Assembly (NCBI GenBank): GCA_018343915.1
Contig: JABRWF010000007.1
Span: forward strand, 1,364,001-1,428,000
Origin: Agroathelia rolfsii
Lineage: Eukaryota > Basidiomycota > Agaricomycetes > Amylocorticiales > Amylocorticiaceae
Direction of reading: 5' to 3'
DNA length: 64,000 bases
Positions within the stretch are counted from its first letter, which is position 1, and each line of letters opens with the position of its first letter. Under the pieces are notes generated by a model. The model did not search any database and was not told the origin of the DNA. It worked only from the letters and a program-made list of their open reading frames with translations. This document shows positions 10,399 through 22,936 of the stretch, piece after piece. A program made the position numbers and the translations under genes.

Positions 10399-12280
10399 TC
10401 ACTCCCTTTCGTGTAAACTGACCCAACTATCGTCGATAGAGCTCACAGTAGTAGGCTCATTGTCAGTGTGAGATTCCGTCTCCTCCCCTCTCCATTCATT
10501 AGTAGCTTCAAAAGCTGTACTAGTCACAGCAAATCCCGGGGAGAATGTTGCTCCAGCTGACCCAGATTCGTCCGTTTGACGGCCCTCGGACTCCGAAAGC
10601 TCTGTGGGTGGGTATGCGGCACCTGTGCCTGCAGGAGGTAGGAGAAGCGAATTACGGATGCCTATGACCAGATGAGGAATGGCCAACAGGATGTCCACAA
10701 CTCGTATGGGCAAATGGGATGCTAAAGCATAAGTACCAGCTATTGGAAGGATTAGCTCATGATTTAAGACAAGGAAACCAGCAAGGAATAAATATACCTC
10801 CTGCACCAATAGAGAACCTGTTTCCGCGCAAGAACCGGCCGAGTTTGTCCGCAAGTAAGAGCAAGCCTTCAAGTACCGGAGATCGGCCCTCCACTTGACG
10901 GGGCTCGATGATAGCATCAATCAGAGATGAAACGACCATATTCAGTTCCGTAGGTTTCCGACCGTGGACTGACAGTGAGGCCATGGATGTAAATGCCTCG
11001 CCATAGGCATGCTTTTGTGCAGGAGTCCAGTCTTCAGTAGAACTGTAGGTATCCGACATTGAGGTACTAGTAGAACCATGATGACGCATAGAACCAATGT
11101 CCACGGTAAGAATTTCAATGTGCCTCAAGGAAGAATGCCAAGAGGCAGATGTGGCCAACTTCAGCTCTCGTCGGAGGACTTCAATCCCACGCGCCGTAGC
11201 AGCTGCACTCATGGCCTGTACAGATGCAAATGGCAGCCCGATTCTTGCATCGGTAGCTGGTAGACAGACGATGATCCTCTTCTTTCCCGAGGCCTGGCCA
11301 CGCCAACCCTGAGCATCTCGTGTCCGCGCCGAGTTTGTGCGTAGGAGTGGGAGAAGCCCTTGCAGGACTTGCAATGGCGCAATGTGCGTCTCTGTTAAAT
11401 ATGGGATATACGAACCTTGGAGGGATATTTGTTCCAGCGGCGCAGGTGTTAGGATTGATGTCACTACAGAGGATGGAAGTGTGACGAGACAAATAACTGA
11501 TTGAATATATGGGAGCGATGCTGGGGATGCGTATGGATCTCCAGGTGCGTTTAGGGGGAATCGACGAGACAGTGTTGAGGTCAGGGATCGAAGGAAGAAG
11601 GTGGCCGAAGCGGGCTAGGTGAACTTTGAGCTACTGGGCCCTCCTGAACACAATGTCATGATGTAACTCACTCTAGATGTGTCGAAGACCAAGGCTTTGA
11701 CATAGCCATTGCATTTACTCTCCAGTGTCTCAATTTCGTCCGGTGCAGCAACGCTAGCAATGACAATGAAGCCTTTCTTCTCCAGGTCCTGGCATAAAGC
11801 AAGGCCAAGCGGAGTGTCACCACCCAACACGACTGGATGAATTCTTCAATAAAACACAAAACATATGACATCTGACTCATACTGACCGACGACCTCTCTC
11901 CTGTCCTTGGAGGCGACAGTGACCCTGCCCTTCCTGGTTCTTACCAGTCGGGCATTTGCTCGATGATAGCCGGCTAGAAGCCCGGCACCCACCAAGCCTA
12001 CAGCAGCACCTGAGACCAGATAAGGGTGCCGGCTAGCCCAATCAGCGCTCTCTTCTATCCATGATTTTGGCGGAGGGGGAGGAGGGGGAGGAGGTGCTGG
12101 AATAGAGAAGTTGCCTAGTCCAGGGATATTTGGTGGCCCAGGTCCTACCCAGAGACGACCGGCAGCATCCCGTAAACGATCGACGGCGTCTGCAACGGCG
12201 ACCATCTCGGGCGTGGATGATATAACGAATTGCTCGAGTGAGTCGAAGTAAGCCTCTATATCTTCCAGAGTGGGAAACAT
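10399..12280 (-). CDS. DUF1776 family protein (SDR-like, membrane-anchored)
   Basis: The product has an N-terminal helical part (MFPTLEDIEAYFDSLEQFVI), a polyproline run of about ten residues (near 12064-12100), and one hydrophobic segment, YLVSGAAVGLVGAGLLAGYH. It then enters a dinucleotide-binding-like fold: VVVLGGDTPLGLALCQDLEK followed by GFIVIASVAAPDEIETLESK resembles the TGxxxGxG loop and second strand of short-chain dehydrogenases. Later exons include YIPYLTETHIAPLQVLQGLL, KRIIVCLPATDARIGLPFAS and AYGEAFTSMASLSVHGRKPT, then IRVVDILLAIPHLVIGIRNS and a Ser/Glu-rich tail ending SWVSLHERE. This order fits the fungal DUF1776 family, whose biochemical role is unknown; some members are reported at mitochondria. 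The Tyr-x3-Lys pair of active dehydrogenases is not obvious, so catalysis is doubtful. An alternative start lies nine bases upstream. Confidence 0.75.
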
Positions 12281-13584
12281 GCTGCACACAGAAATAGTAG
12301 GCGAAACAAGTACAAGAGCCTAGTAGAGCGTCAAGCAACTAGTCCTAGCCTAAGTAGAGAGTGCACCAGAGACAGATGTAAGCAATAGTATAGCCTGAGA
12401 AAGACAAGGTGTACGCAACGCGGACGGCCAGGCGGCAAGGTAAGTTCTTATCATCGGAATCAAAACGACGTTTGTCGCCCAGGTGCCACTGGCAAGTATG
12501 ACCACGGCTAACAGTATAGAATCCATGATTTACTAAATTCCAGGGATTACAGTTCCAGTTCGGCCATTAAAAAAGGGCAACATTATACATATCTTTTTAA
12601 GTAAGGGTCGGGATCCCATTAGAGCGTTAGCACAATACCTACGCGTGTGCGTTGAATCATGATACTAACAGACTGCAAAAGCCCTGCAGATGTGATGTTC
12701 AGATAAGGTACATAAACGCATTTGTGTTTGATGTTAAAAATTATACAAGAAAAGATAGGTTAAAAAACCCAGATATAGTGCATGAATCGAGTGTGTAACG
12801 TAAAGAGGATGAAAAAAAAGGGATTTTCAGGCTGCTCTTCGATGGTAAACCAGAGCTTAAGTGAGATCTTCGGACTAACTTGAAGCCCAGTATCAAAGAT
12901 TCATAACATATTAGGCAAGCAGTAGAGGGAAGATAAATTGAGGTGTTACCTGGCAGAGTTTATTGACGTTGGACTGATACACAGCGAAACTTCTTTATTC
13001 TTCTGATATGATAGATAAAAAGAGCATTGATTTATCAGTAGGCTGTGCATATAAATGTACAACTGCCATAGGTCATCAGCCTCAGTAGGGGAAGCGGGAT
13101 TCCGGTGACGACGAGATGCTTTTTGAAGTCTTGCTATTGCGTGCTGTTGATTGGATTTTTTTTTTTGAATAATAATAATAATAACGATGGCTTGCTGGTA
13201 ATTATGACCATTGTAGCATATCGACTTATAGATTCGAGAGACAAGGGATAATACCTTACAAGGATGAACGAGATTAGTTTGGATCACGGGGCTATAGAAG
13301 TTTGGAAAGATATCCCGCAACACGACGTCTTCAATAGCTGGTGGAAAGGGGAAAGGGGGTCTCGGTGAGAAGATGGACGATCAACGTTCAACACTTTTCA
13401 TTTGCTCCTGTTTTATGTCTTGCTTGGAATATGGGATAAACAGGCCAATGAGATACAATACTGTGAAACGAAATTGAATTCCAGCGAAGGGACACTGGTG
13501 TTGCGGTGCATCGGCACGTATATAGTATTATCAATCATTACAGGACCGGCCAAGAACCTGGCCACGATTTAACGATGCTTCTAA
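12281..13584. other. Unassigned 1.3 kb between TRP5 and the DUF1776 gene
   Basis: This holds the promoter of the DUF1776 gene and the 3' flank of TRP5. A minus-strand frame at 12946-13323 (LRDIFPNFYSPVIQTNLV...) could be a small spliced gene, since a GT (after HPCK) and a later AG fit an intron of about 60 nt. Its second half, however, runs through an (aat)n microsatellite and a poly-T run near 13160-13190 and matches nothing I know. I treat it as non-coding or undetermined. Confidence 0.4.
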
Positions 13585-16292
13585 TTATTGAGATAGTTTC
13601 TTCTCGTCCGTCTCAATGTGCCAGTCAAGAACATCAGCCCATTTGCCAGGGAGAAGCTCAGATATCTGCTGGACATCTTTATCACCACGACCCGACAGAC
13701 ACTGTGGCCCTAATTCAGACGACGCTCATATAGCTAGGGCGGGAAAGAAAGCTCACAATGACAATATCCTTGTCTTGAGGCAATGTTCTTGCGAGGTTTA
13801 TGCCTCCCCAGAGAGCATGCGAAGACTCCAGAGCTGAATATGCCCATATATGAGATGTGTCCACAATTTGGGGGTATATCGGACGTACCAGGAATGATGC
13901 CTTCCAGCTGAGTACACATTCGGAAACCTCTGAGGGCTTCTTCATCTGTTGCTGCGATGTACTCTGCACGCCCGCTATCCTTGAGCCACGCGTGCTCGGG
14001 GCCAACACCTGGATAGTCAAGCCCAGCGCTGATCGAGTACGTCTCGATGATCTGGCCAACCGGTGACTGTAGAAGATAGGTACGAACACCATGAAGGACT
14101 CCTGGTGTGCCTTTCACCAACGTTGCACTATGACGTTCACCAGAGAGACCTGCGTCATGTTTTTTTTATAAAAAAAAATAACATGAAATTAATTTATAAT
14201 CGCTGGGAACCCACCTTCTCCACCAGCCTCGACACCGATCAACCTGACCTCCTTGTCAGGGATAAAGTCGTAGAAGGTACCAATCGCATTGCTACCGCCG
14301 CCAACGCAGGCAACGACTACGTCGGGAAGCTTTCCCTTGCCACCATTGATACCCTCTTCTTGCGTGATTTCCAGCAGCTGGGACTTGATCTCCCGTCCGA
14401 TGATGCGCTGGAAGTCGCGCACTATTGTCGGGAAGGGGTGTGGGCCGATGGCTGAGCCGACGAGGTAGTGTGTTGTGGTCAGGTTTGAAACCCAATCTCT
14501 CATTGCCTCATTTACAGCGTCTTTGAGGGTGCAAGATCCTGAATGCACGGGGACAACCTAATATAATAGATGTACGAGTGTGTGGAGGTATATAGAAAAT
14601 GAGTAACATAGAACACAAACCTTCGCGCCGAGCATCTGAATTCTGAAGACGTTCAGAGCCTGTCGCCGTACATCCTCTGCGCCCATGTAGATGATGCATT
14701 CCATACCGAATTTTGCGCATACAGTTGCTGTGGCGACACCGTGCTGACCCGCACCAGTCTCGGCAATGATGCGCGTCTTACCGATTCGTCGAGCAAGGAG
14801 GATCTATGCGCATGATGATCAGCCAATGTGCTCTTTCTGTGACGGTTGAGAATACCCACCTGTCCCAGAGCGTTATTGATCTTATGAGAGCCTGTGTGAT
14901 TGAGATCTTCGCGCTTAAGCCAAATGCGAGCTCCATTTTTACCATCCTTCCTGACTTCTTGTGTCAGGCGGTCGGCATAGTATAGTCTACTAGGGCGACC
15001 CATGTATACGTAGTAGCCTAAGATCAAATACTGAGTGTTTGCTCTGGATATAAACCAAGGATCTCGTTTTCAACGTACTCTCAAATTCTTTCCAGAACTC
15101 TGGATCTGCTATAGCGCGCTTATGTGCATCTTCCAGCTCAATCAAACAGTCAAATAACGCCTCCGGGACATATTGTCCGCCGAATTGCCCAAAACGCATA
15201 GGAAGAATCGTTGCTGGTGCGTCTGGAGTAGCTGCAGGTAAGAGGTCATTGCCTGCTTCACTTGCGGCGTTGACAATTGAGTTCGTCAATCTTGGGGGCG
15301 CATCGGCATCCCCGAGCTTGAACGTTTTGGGAGGTTGGCCCTGCAGGCTGATCTCACGGCAATACTCCTCAACGTATTTGACAGCCTGGCCATCAGGGGC
15401 GGTCTTGATAATGGATATCAGCCGAGAACCAATGACCACACCGTCTGCACCTGCATTGGCAACGGTCTCAAAGTGTTGGCGACTGGCTACGCCAAAACCG
15501 ACAGCTAACGGAACGGTGGCATGTTTTCGTACGCGGGAAATAAGTCCTGGAAGAGATTGTGACACAGCTACGTTGGGAGAGGATCCAGTGGTCCCCATCT
15601 GATGGGTTGTAAGTGCAAGTTTTTATTGAGAGGAGAGGGTGTGTGAATACTTTAGAAACGACGTAAATGAACGAATCGGCGATACTAGCCAAAAACTTGA
15701 TTCGTGAATCGGTAGTAGATGGTGCAATCAAAGGGATATATGATAGCCTGTAAATGTCTTCAATGTGATTCGTTTTCAAAAGAGAGGGTATCGGTAACTT
15801 ACTCTGCCGCTGTGCATTTTTCTCTGAAAGATATGGCCTCTTCTGGTGGTAGATCAACTAAAATAAAACCATTTGCGCCAGCTTCACGAGCATCATGAAT
15901 GGCCTTCTCTTCTCCGTATGCCAGGATCGGATTGTAATAACCTATATGACATGCATTTACATCTAGTCTACATAAATTTATGCCTACGTACCCATGAGAA
16001 CTACAGGTGCCTTGAGACCCCGATTTCGCGCATCCCGGAGTTGGCCAAGCAGAGTTGTATAATTGACGCCATTATTTAGAGCGACAGTGTTGGTCTCTTG
16101 TATAGCCGGTCCGTCTGCTATTGGATCGGAAAAGGGTACACCAAGCTCGATGATATCTGCACCACCGGCTTCCATAGCAAGCAGCATAGGTACTGTATCA
16201 TCAGCTGTGGGATAGCCTGCGGTGATAAAGGTGACGAAGGCAGGAGCGCCATCCTTCTTCTTTTTAGCAAAGACCTGCTTGAGAGCGTCCAT
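13585..16292 (-). CDS. TRP5: Bifunctional tryptophan synthase (alpha-beta fusion)
   Basis: This enzyme makes tryptophan from indole-3-glycerol phosphate and serine, the last two steps of the pathway, with indole channelled between fused domains. The N-terminal alpha domain starts [20 protein letters not shown] and shows [27 protein letters not shown] (catalytic Glu and Asp region), [12 protein letters not shown] and [20 protein letters not shown] (phosphate-binding end). A linker of about 60 residues leads to the beta domain: [40 protein letters not shown] (the PLP lysine lies in HTGSHKINN), [13 protein letters not shown], and [19 protein letters not shown] (PLP phosphate loop). The end is [20 protein letters not shown], then a short polar tail. 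Alpha-beta order and length are normal for fungi. The reading frame stays open upstream of ATG 16292 for about 55 more residues, but homologues start near MDALKQ. Nine or so introns are visible. Confidence 0.95.
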
Positions 16293-18452
16293 GGGAGTAG
16301 TAAGTAGAGTCAGTGTGGTATGACTCGAGTCAGGATTCGGAGAAATGGGCTTTTGACTCGGAGTTGCCAAGCGATCGCGAATTTTGGAATCTATGATCGC
16401 TTCCCATGCTTCTGTTCCAAATCGGGCAACTGTATAACTTCTTCGGACAAATTGCAAACGTTGCTACTTAGAATGCAGTACTCGAGCGATAAATTCAGAA
16501 TATGAATTGCCATATAAGTGTTGTATATGCGCCGCCATCTAAGTGCATACGTGCATGGTTTTAAAAGCGAACAATTTGTAAGTGCGAGAATGTATGGGTT
16601 TGATGTGGAACTCGACAAGTTTATAGCAGTGGTGATGGTGGCGGGGTCTGACTTGGGGTATATAAGCAAATAGTAGCATAGCTTCAGAAATGTCCATTTA
16701 CAATTTCCTTTCTTGAGAAAGCTGTGAAAAGAGATGGTAGGGTGGGATAGGGGCACGATGCCATTGTGAGTTGTATTATTAGTAAAACCCAATTGAGAAT
16801 AATAGGTCCAGGATTTATTATATACGTCGTACATCTCAATTTGATCAAATCAAATGTTGTTCGGAGTGCTAAGCAGTTGTTACACTAGCACAAGATCTAG
16901 GTAGCGTGTTTACGAGTGCCTATACGTAAATGGATATGCAAACATACTAGTGTATGCTTTTATTAAACGAAAACATAAAGCTCGGTTATAACAGACTTCG
17001 AGATTGCCAGACAAGTTGAAAGTATGCTAATGTGGTTGCAAGGAGAGAGATGACAGTGGCTGGACTCAAGCTCAAATAAGACCGTCGATATATACGAGTG
17101 GACCAGTTCACAAGGAATTAAATACAAACCTAGTCACTTACTTGTGACAAAGATGCCTATATTAATCATGTTTCTATAGGATTGGTGGCTTGATTAAGTG
17201 AAGTACGGCGGTATCAGCAACTTCGGCGGTGTTGACGGCTCATGTCAGTGTGGTGATGACAGTGTGTATATGAGGCCAAGTATGAGTCAGCGCCTCTAAA
17301 ATTGAACCCTACACAAAATAAATGATAAAGACAACAGTTGTATTGGGAATGCGATTGCATAGGACGGAAAGTTATGTATGAGTATTTTTGGTTAAATATG
17401 GGCAGGCAGGCATATCCAACACCGGCGTTTGATCGTTGAGAGAATAAGATAAGCTACTCACTATGTCGAGTTGGCTTAGTACATTGTTGTGTTCTCAGTA
17501 AGTGTTAGGTTACGTCTCACGGGATTCGAATTGGTATTGCGATTTTGCTATTTACGTGGCCTGTGTGCAAATTCTGTCCGAGTAACATGAAAGCTTCATG
17601 AAAGAGTGAAATGGCATCCAATTCATCTGGAACTTGAACAAGCAGCTAGCTATTGGTATAGAGGCCAGCTCATCAGTATGTAGTAACAACTACTTATCTA
17701 CTGCATTTCTGTCCATTGCGAATTCGCTGGGATAAAAAATGAAAACGAGATAGGCAGGAGAGTGTTGGCAGACAAGACAGAGCAGGGTGAGCAAGACAAT
17801 AGGCTGAGCAAGCAAAATGAATGCTAGAATGGCCAAACAGCGCCAAGCAAACGAGGTCACAAAAAGCCTAAGGTGATGTGTAGGAAGGTGATGGAGAAAT
17901 CCAAGCAACTAGAGAGAGAGCAGCCTGAACTAGGCACGAGACGAGGAACAATGAAATACGAGCTATGCGATCGTGAGTAGGAATGACAGTAGGTAAGTGA
18001 TCGGGCGGCACGAACCATGGGCCCTCATGCCATGATGATCCACTCAAGCAAGTGTATATTTTATATAGTGAGAACATACTATGTCGTTAATTTGAATTTT
18101 TCTACTTCACCTCCAGATCCCCTCCCGGTACAAAGCATGAGTTCACACTAGTCGTGATGCGCATGATGAACTTCATGCTCCATTGCAACTAAAGCGATGA
18201 CCGATCCATGATCCCCCCCCCCCCCACCGCCTGGCTGGCATTCTGTACTTTACATAGAAGTTGATGAGGGAGATAGAAGCTTTTGGTGAAGCCGAATCTC
18301 GCTTAAATATAATAAGACGATACCTATATGACACACAGTGCAGGTGACCCTCCTTTCTCTCAACCCACAGCAACACGATCGTTTACCAAGGACAATTCTG
18401 CGACAAGTAGCTATTTCTCCACAACACAAGCCTCTGAGGCAGCTTCGCAGAC
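16293..18452. other. Long intergenic region between divergent TRP5 and the RdRP gene
   Basis: These 2.2 kb contain no reading frame I can defend. The sequence is AT-rich, with a poly-C run of 14 at about 18210. Two short minus-strand frames (17690-17908, 17868-18077) are hydrophobic by composition but have no recognisable domain or splice partners. The region must include the promoters of TRP5 and the RNA-dependent RNA polymerase. No tRNA, snRNA or repeat was recognised. Confidence 0.5.
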
Positions 18453-21400
18453 ATGGAGATATTCATACAGAATGTTCCACTAAATGCTGAAAAAAACGAT
18501 GTCATTAGAACAGTGGCACCCATATTGCACGATATGCCATATACAGCATTTTCCAATTTACCGATGAACTTTGCCGTACATCTCATCAAAGACCGCTTCA
18601 GAAGATCTCGTCATATAGGAAAGGGTATATCATATGATACCACTTTCCTCAGCGCATTTACTCAACTAAAGCATGATGTAGGGATTATAACGCTTCCCTA
18701 TGAAGAAGCGGGAGAGGTATTCCTCATGGAATATATGGATGGATCACCTCGCTCTCGAGGGCAGATTCATGTCCGTGGTAATATCATAAAATTTAGTCGT
18801 GGCAAGAATGCTCCGAACCCTCGCGTCCTAGAAGAGATCCAACGGATGCCCTACGTAGACCCAAAGGCGATAGAAGAGCGAGAGGAAAAAGGGAAGAAAC
18901 TCAGGGAAGCTGTAAGGTTTCACAATTATCAACCTTAATATCCTCTTCATCCGTTTTGCCAGTCCATCAAAATACGTGATATACAGTTCGGGTGGGAATG
19001 TCGAGACGGCGTTGTCTCGATTGAGTGGCAGCAACATGTGGCAGGACGGGGCGAACTTACCTTTGAACTCGATCGTCGGGAGATCCGGGTGAAGATATAC
19101 GAGACAGACCGCACCCTTGTCATTGCGGTTCGATTCTCTGAAATCGACTTCAGTTGCTCGTCTTCGTTTCGAGAAGAACACGCACTTTTCCTATCGTTGA
19201 TCGCTCCGCCAACATTTGAGTGTGAGCTCACCCGCATTGAAGCGGACGAGATACGTAGCAATCCCAACTTCCAAGGAAGCGTTTACGATGTATATCCTCG
19301 TGTCCGACTCACGGAGCTTTCGCCTGAGCACAGGCCTTACGTTCCTTATACTTCACTGGCTCTGCGTCTCGTTTTTCAGAACCTAGATGCCCTTCAACAA
19401 TTCAAAAAGCATTGTCAGATCACCAATCTGCACCCTCCGAGGAACGAATTTGTAAAAACGGCGGCCCGAGGCATCTTTGCTCCACCAATCATGCAAGACA
19501 TTCAGACATGGCTGCTGCATCTACCGTGGCCTGTAGCTTTCCAGATCGAGAGTCTATTACGATCACTCAGCATCGAACCTAGGGAGATTCTTGCTCTGCG
19601 TCCCTCTATCGAAACCCTCATTCGACATTATGGCGCGCAATTTGCTGCAAATTTTCTTTGCCATTTCGCTCCTCGCGTCAAAATTCTGGGAAGGGATGAG
19701 TCGAGCACAGACGGAAACTCTCGCAATACCCCAAACATTAAGACGTGCTTTGAAAAATGCCTGGCGGAGTATCGTAGGATCCATGAAACTACCATGAAGT
19801 CATCTCAGGATCAAAGCGATAACTACGACAGTCTTCATGTCATAATCACACCCACAACTATGTACCTCGAGGGCCCTTTCCCCGAACGTTCTAATCGAGT
19901 GATACGGACGTTCCCTGCTGATAAACAGAGCTCATTCCTCCGCGTCAGCTTCACTGATGAAAACAGACTCCAATATCGATTCGACCGAGAGGTAGATGGA
20001 CAAGGGTTTATCAAATCACATGTCGGCGGAAAACTTCACTCCTCTCTGATTATTGCTGGGCGCCAATTTCAATTTTTGGCGTATTCCCAATCTGCCCTTA
20101 AGGAACATTCTGTGATTTTCGTCAAGCCTTTCTACCACGACAGGCAACGTGTTGATGCAGCCTCAATCATCCAAAGCCTTGGCAATTTCAAAGACCTTGC
20201 TTTCGATCAACGACTTATCTACTGTCCAGCGCGATATGGTGCTCGCATCTCTCAGGCTTTTACGGCGACAGACTCGTCTGTTGAAGTAGAAGTAGAAGAG
20301 ATTTTCCCTATCAATGACATTGAGAGTAAAGTAGGTGAGAAGACCTGGTGCCACACTGACGGAGTTGGTGAGTCTAGCACTGCATTTTTTCTTCATTAAA
20401 AAAAAAAAAAAATAGAACCACCTCATATCTCCTGAATGTTCTAGGAACCATGTCTCGTGAAATTGCCAAAGCAGTCTGGGAGGCGCTGCGAGCTGCTCGA
20501 AGTCGATATGGGAATAAGAAACGATACCTCCCTTCCCCAGCGGCATACCAAATTCGATTCATGGGCTCCAAGGGGATGCTCAGCGTTGATCACACGCTCA
20601 GTGGTCGTGCAATCGGCCTTCGAAAATCGATGATCAAGTTTGAAGCTCCTGATTCACGCAAGATTGAGATAGCACAAGTATTCGACAAGCCGGGCAAATA
20701 CTTTGTATGACCAGTTTACCGGGTTCATATGTATATGCTAATGTTAGTGCGAATATAGTTAAATCGTCCACTTATCATTATTCTGGAGGACCTTGGCATG
20801 GCAATCTACTTTATGTCAAAAATTCAAACTCATGTTGTTCCCTCTATCTTAACTAGGCGTACCATACGAAGTATTCAAGAAATATCAGGACATGATAGTT
20901 GAGCATACTAGGGCTTCGTCACAACTACTACAGTCAGCGGCGACACTCCTTGAAACATATGGCCTCGGAACATCTTTCCATTTACCATCGATAATGCTTA
21001 GTTTGGACAAGCTGGGCATTTCATCCTTAAACGACGAATTCTACGGGATGCTTATGCAATACTCCATCAACCACGTCTTGCGAGAACTCAAGCATCACGC
21101 TCGGATCCCCATACCTGGTGCATGGTCGCTTGTTGGCGTTGCTGATGTGCATAGCTTTCTTGGTCCAGAAGAAATCTTCGCATGTGTTAAGGAACCTTAC
21201 GGGCGTGCAATTTACCTAGAAGGACCAGTTCTGATTTCTAGATCGCCGACTATTCATCCAGGCGATGTACGCATCGTTCATGCCATTGGAAAGCCACCAA
21301 AAAATTCCTGCTTTGACAAAGAACCTCTGAGGAACACCGTTGTTTTTTCTACCCGAGGTATTTGTAGCTATCTAATGGATCACGCATACCGAATGCAGAT

Positions 21401-22654
21401 GCCGTTCTACAGGTGACCGACCTGTGCCCTCATGTCTTGGTGGTGGGGATCTTGACGGGGATACATACAATCTCATTCCATTAGTCAATCTCCCTGATTT
21501 CAGGCCGCTAAAATGCAACCAAGCTGCTGCCGAATATACGCCTGCAATACGCAAAGAATTATCTCGACCGAGTACGATGTCCGATGTAGCCGATTTTGTC
21601 GTCGATTTTATCAACTCCGATGTGGGTACTCTTTATTACTAATAAGTTGGTATATGCTCATTTACAATTTTTAGGTGCTTGGTATTATTGCAACCACATG
21701 GATGGTTATCTCGGATCAAAGCCCAGAGGGAATATTTGATGGAAATTGTTTAAAGTTATCAGACCTTCATAGTCACGCCGTCGATTTTCAAAAATCGGGT
21801 CAGGTACTACGCTCGAGTTCTTATCATTAATATTCACTCATTCAGTTTTTTCTTCTTCCTGTAGCCCGTGATAGTTAGTCAAATTCCAAGGTATAGGTTC
21901 AGGATCAAGCCAGATTGGAACGCACCTGAGACAGTGGCCGCTGGGGACAACCCTAATTTTTACAAAAGTACCAAGGCTCTTGGAAGACTCTTCCGTCGAA
22001 TTAAGCTTCCTGCCATTTATACGGAAAGAGAGCATGCAGAAGTCCAAACAAGGAATCTATGGAATGGCGAAGAAGATATCGTTTATATGTTGAATCAGCT
22101 TAAATTGGACGACAAGTACGGTGAATATTCCGATGACGACGATCCCATCTACGAGAGGCTCCGCGCTCGCGCCTTTGAGTTCATGCCCGAGGAGTCTCTG
22201 ACGCGTGAAGAGGAAGATGGTATTGAACAGTGTTTCATTCGATACGTGTTCGAGTTGCAGCTTATTGCTTGGACTCATTCATTATCAATGAAGAACATGT
22301 TAACCGAAGAAGAGGTTATTGTACGTGGATAGTATTTCTTTATAAAAGTTCTTACCTATTCAACTTCCATAGGTTGGCACAATTGTTGCAAAATGCTCTC
22401 AGCCTCGTATGCGAAAGGATCGCATGTCAAAAATGCGAGAGCACACCGATCTTCTGTACAACAGTATCCGGGACGAGCTCTCGGCAAACGAAGACAGGCC
22501 TTTCGAGGACTCCATCAAGCGCGCGTGGTATGGATATGAGATCTCTCGCAAGCTTGGAGAGAAATTCGGTGCAAGGAGTTTTGGGTGGATATGTCTGGGA
22601 GAAATGTTTGAAAACATAAGGGCTATTGAATCTGACGAACGGCTGATGTTTTAG
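18453..22654 (+). CDS. Cellular RNA-dependent RNA polymerase (RNA silencing)
   Basis: This eukaryotic RdRP copies single-stranded RNA into dsRNA for Dicer in quelling-type silencing. The start MEIFIQNVPLNAEKNDVIRT looks like an RRM-like N-terminal domain. The catalytic part is assembled from several exons: WCHTDGVGTMSREIAKAVWE, AYQIRFMGSKGMLSVDHTLS, FLNRPLIIILEDLGVPYEVF, PIPGAWSLVGVADVHSFLGP, VLISRSPTIHPGDVRIVHAI, and CLGGGDLDGDTYNLIPLVN. The last carries the invariant DLDGD metal-binding motif (bases 21448-21462), created by an intron whose acceptor precedes GTGACCGACC. It ends with a helical tail that reaches ESDERLMF. All the landmark motifs I checked are present, so the enzyme is probably active. 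A 37-base exon (20759-20795) is followed by a GC-AG intron. It resembles the RDR/Rrp1 family; which paralogue cannot be told from one window. The cyclic-phosphodiesterase gene follows in the same direction after 282 bases. Confidence 0.93.
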
Positions 22655-22936
22655 TATGAAGTAAATCAATCTTGGAACCTTGTTGTACTATTGCATGTAA
22701 CTCATTTCTATGGCACTATTCTCATGCAGTGACAAAATTGAACCGAAGTTATCCTTAATGTCACCCATATGACGATTTCTTGGGTTAAATGACGGGCTTG
22801 TGCAGGCAGGCACTAGGCAATGAACTATTTCGCCCACAGCTTACGACATCATCTTTCGACAGTTTCTCGAAACGTCTCGTCCACGCATTTCGAGATAAGA
22901 CAAGCAGTTTAAATCCTTTCTGAAAGGCTACTCATC

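Noticed and set aside
13160..13190. Possible repeat-type array (aataataataat)
   Set aside because: Simple microsatellite, not a CRISPR array or a spaced repeat.
12946..13323. Minus-strand 125-codon frame
   Set aside because: It crosses an (aat)n microsatellite and poly-T, has no family match, and its start and splice sites are not convincing.
16391..16834. 147-codon minus-strand frame upstream of TRP5
   Set aside because: Low-complexity Tyr/Ser/Leu composition, no domain; part of it overlaps the 5' region of TRP5.
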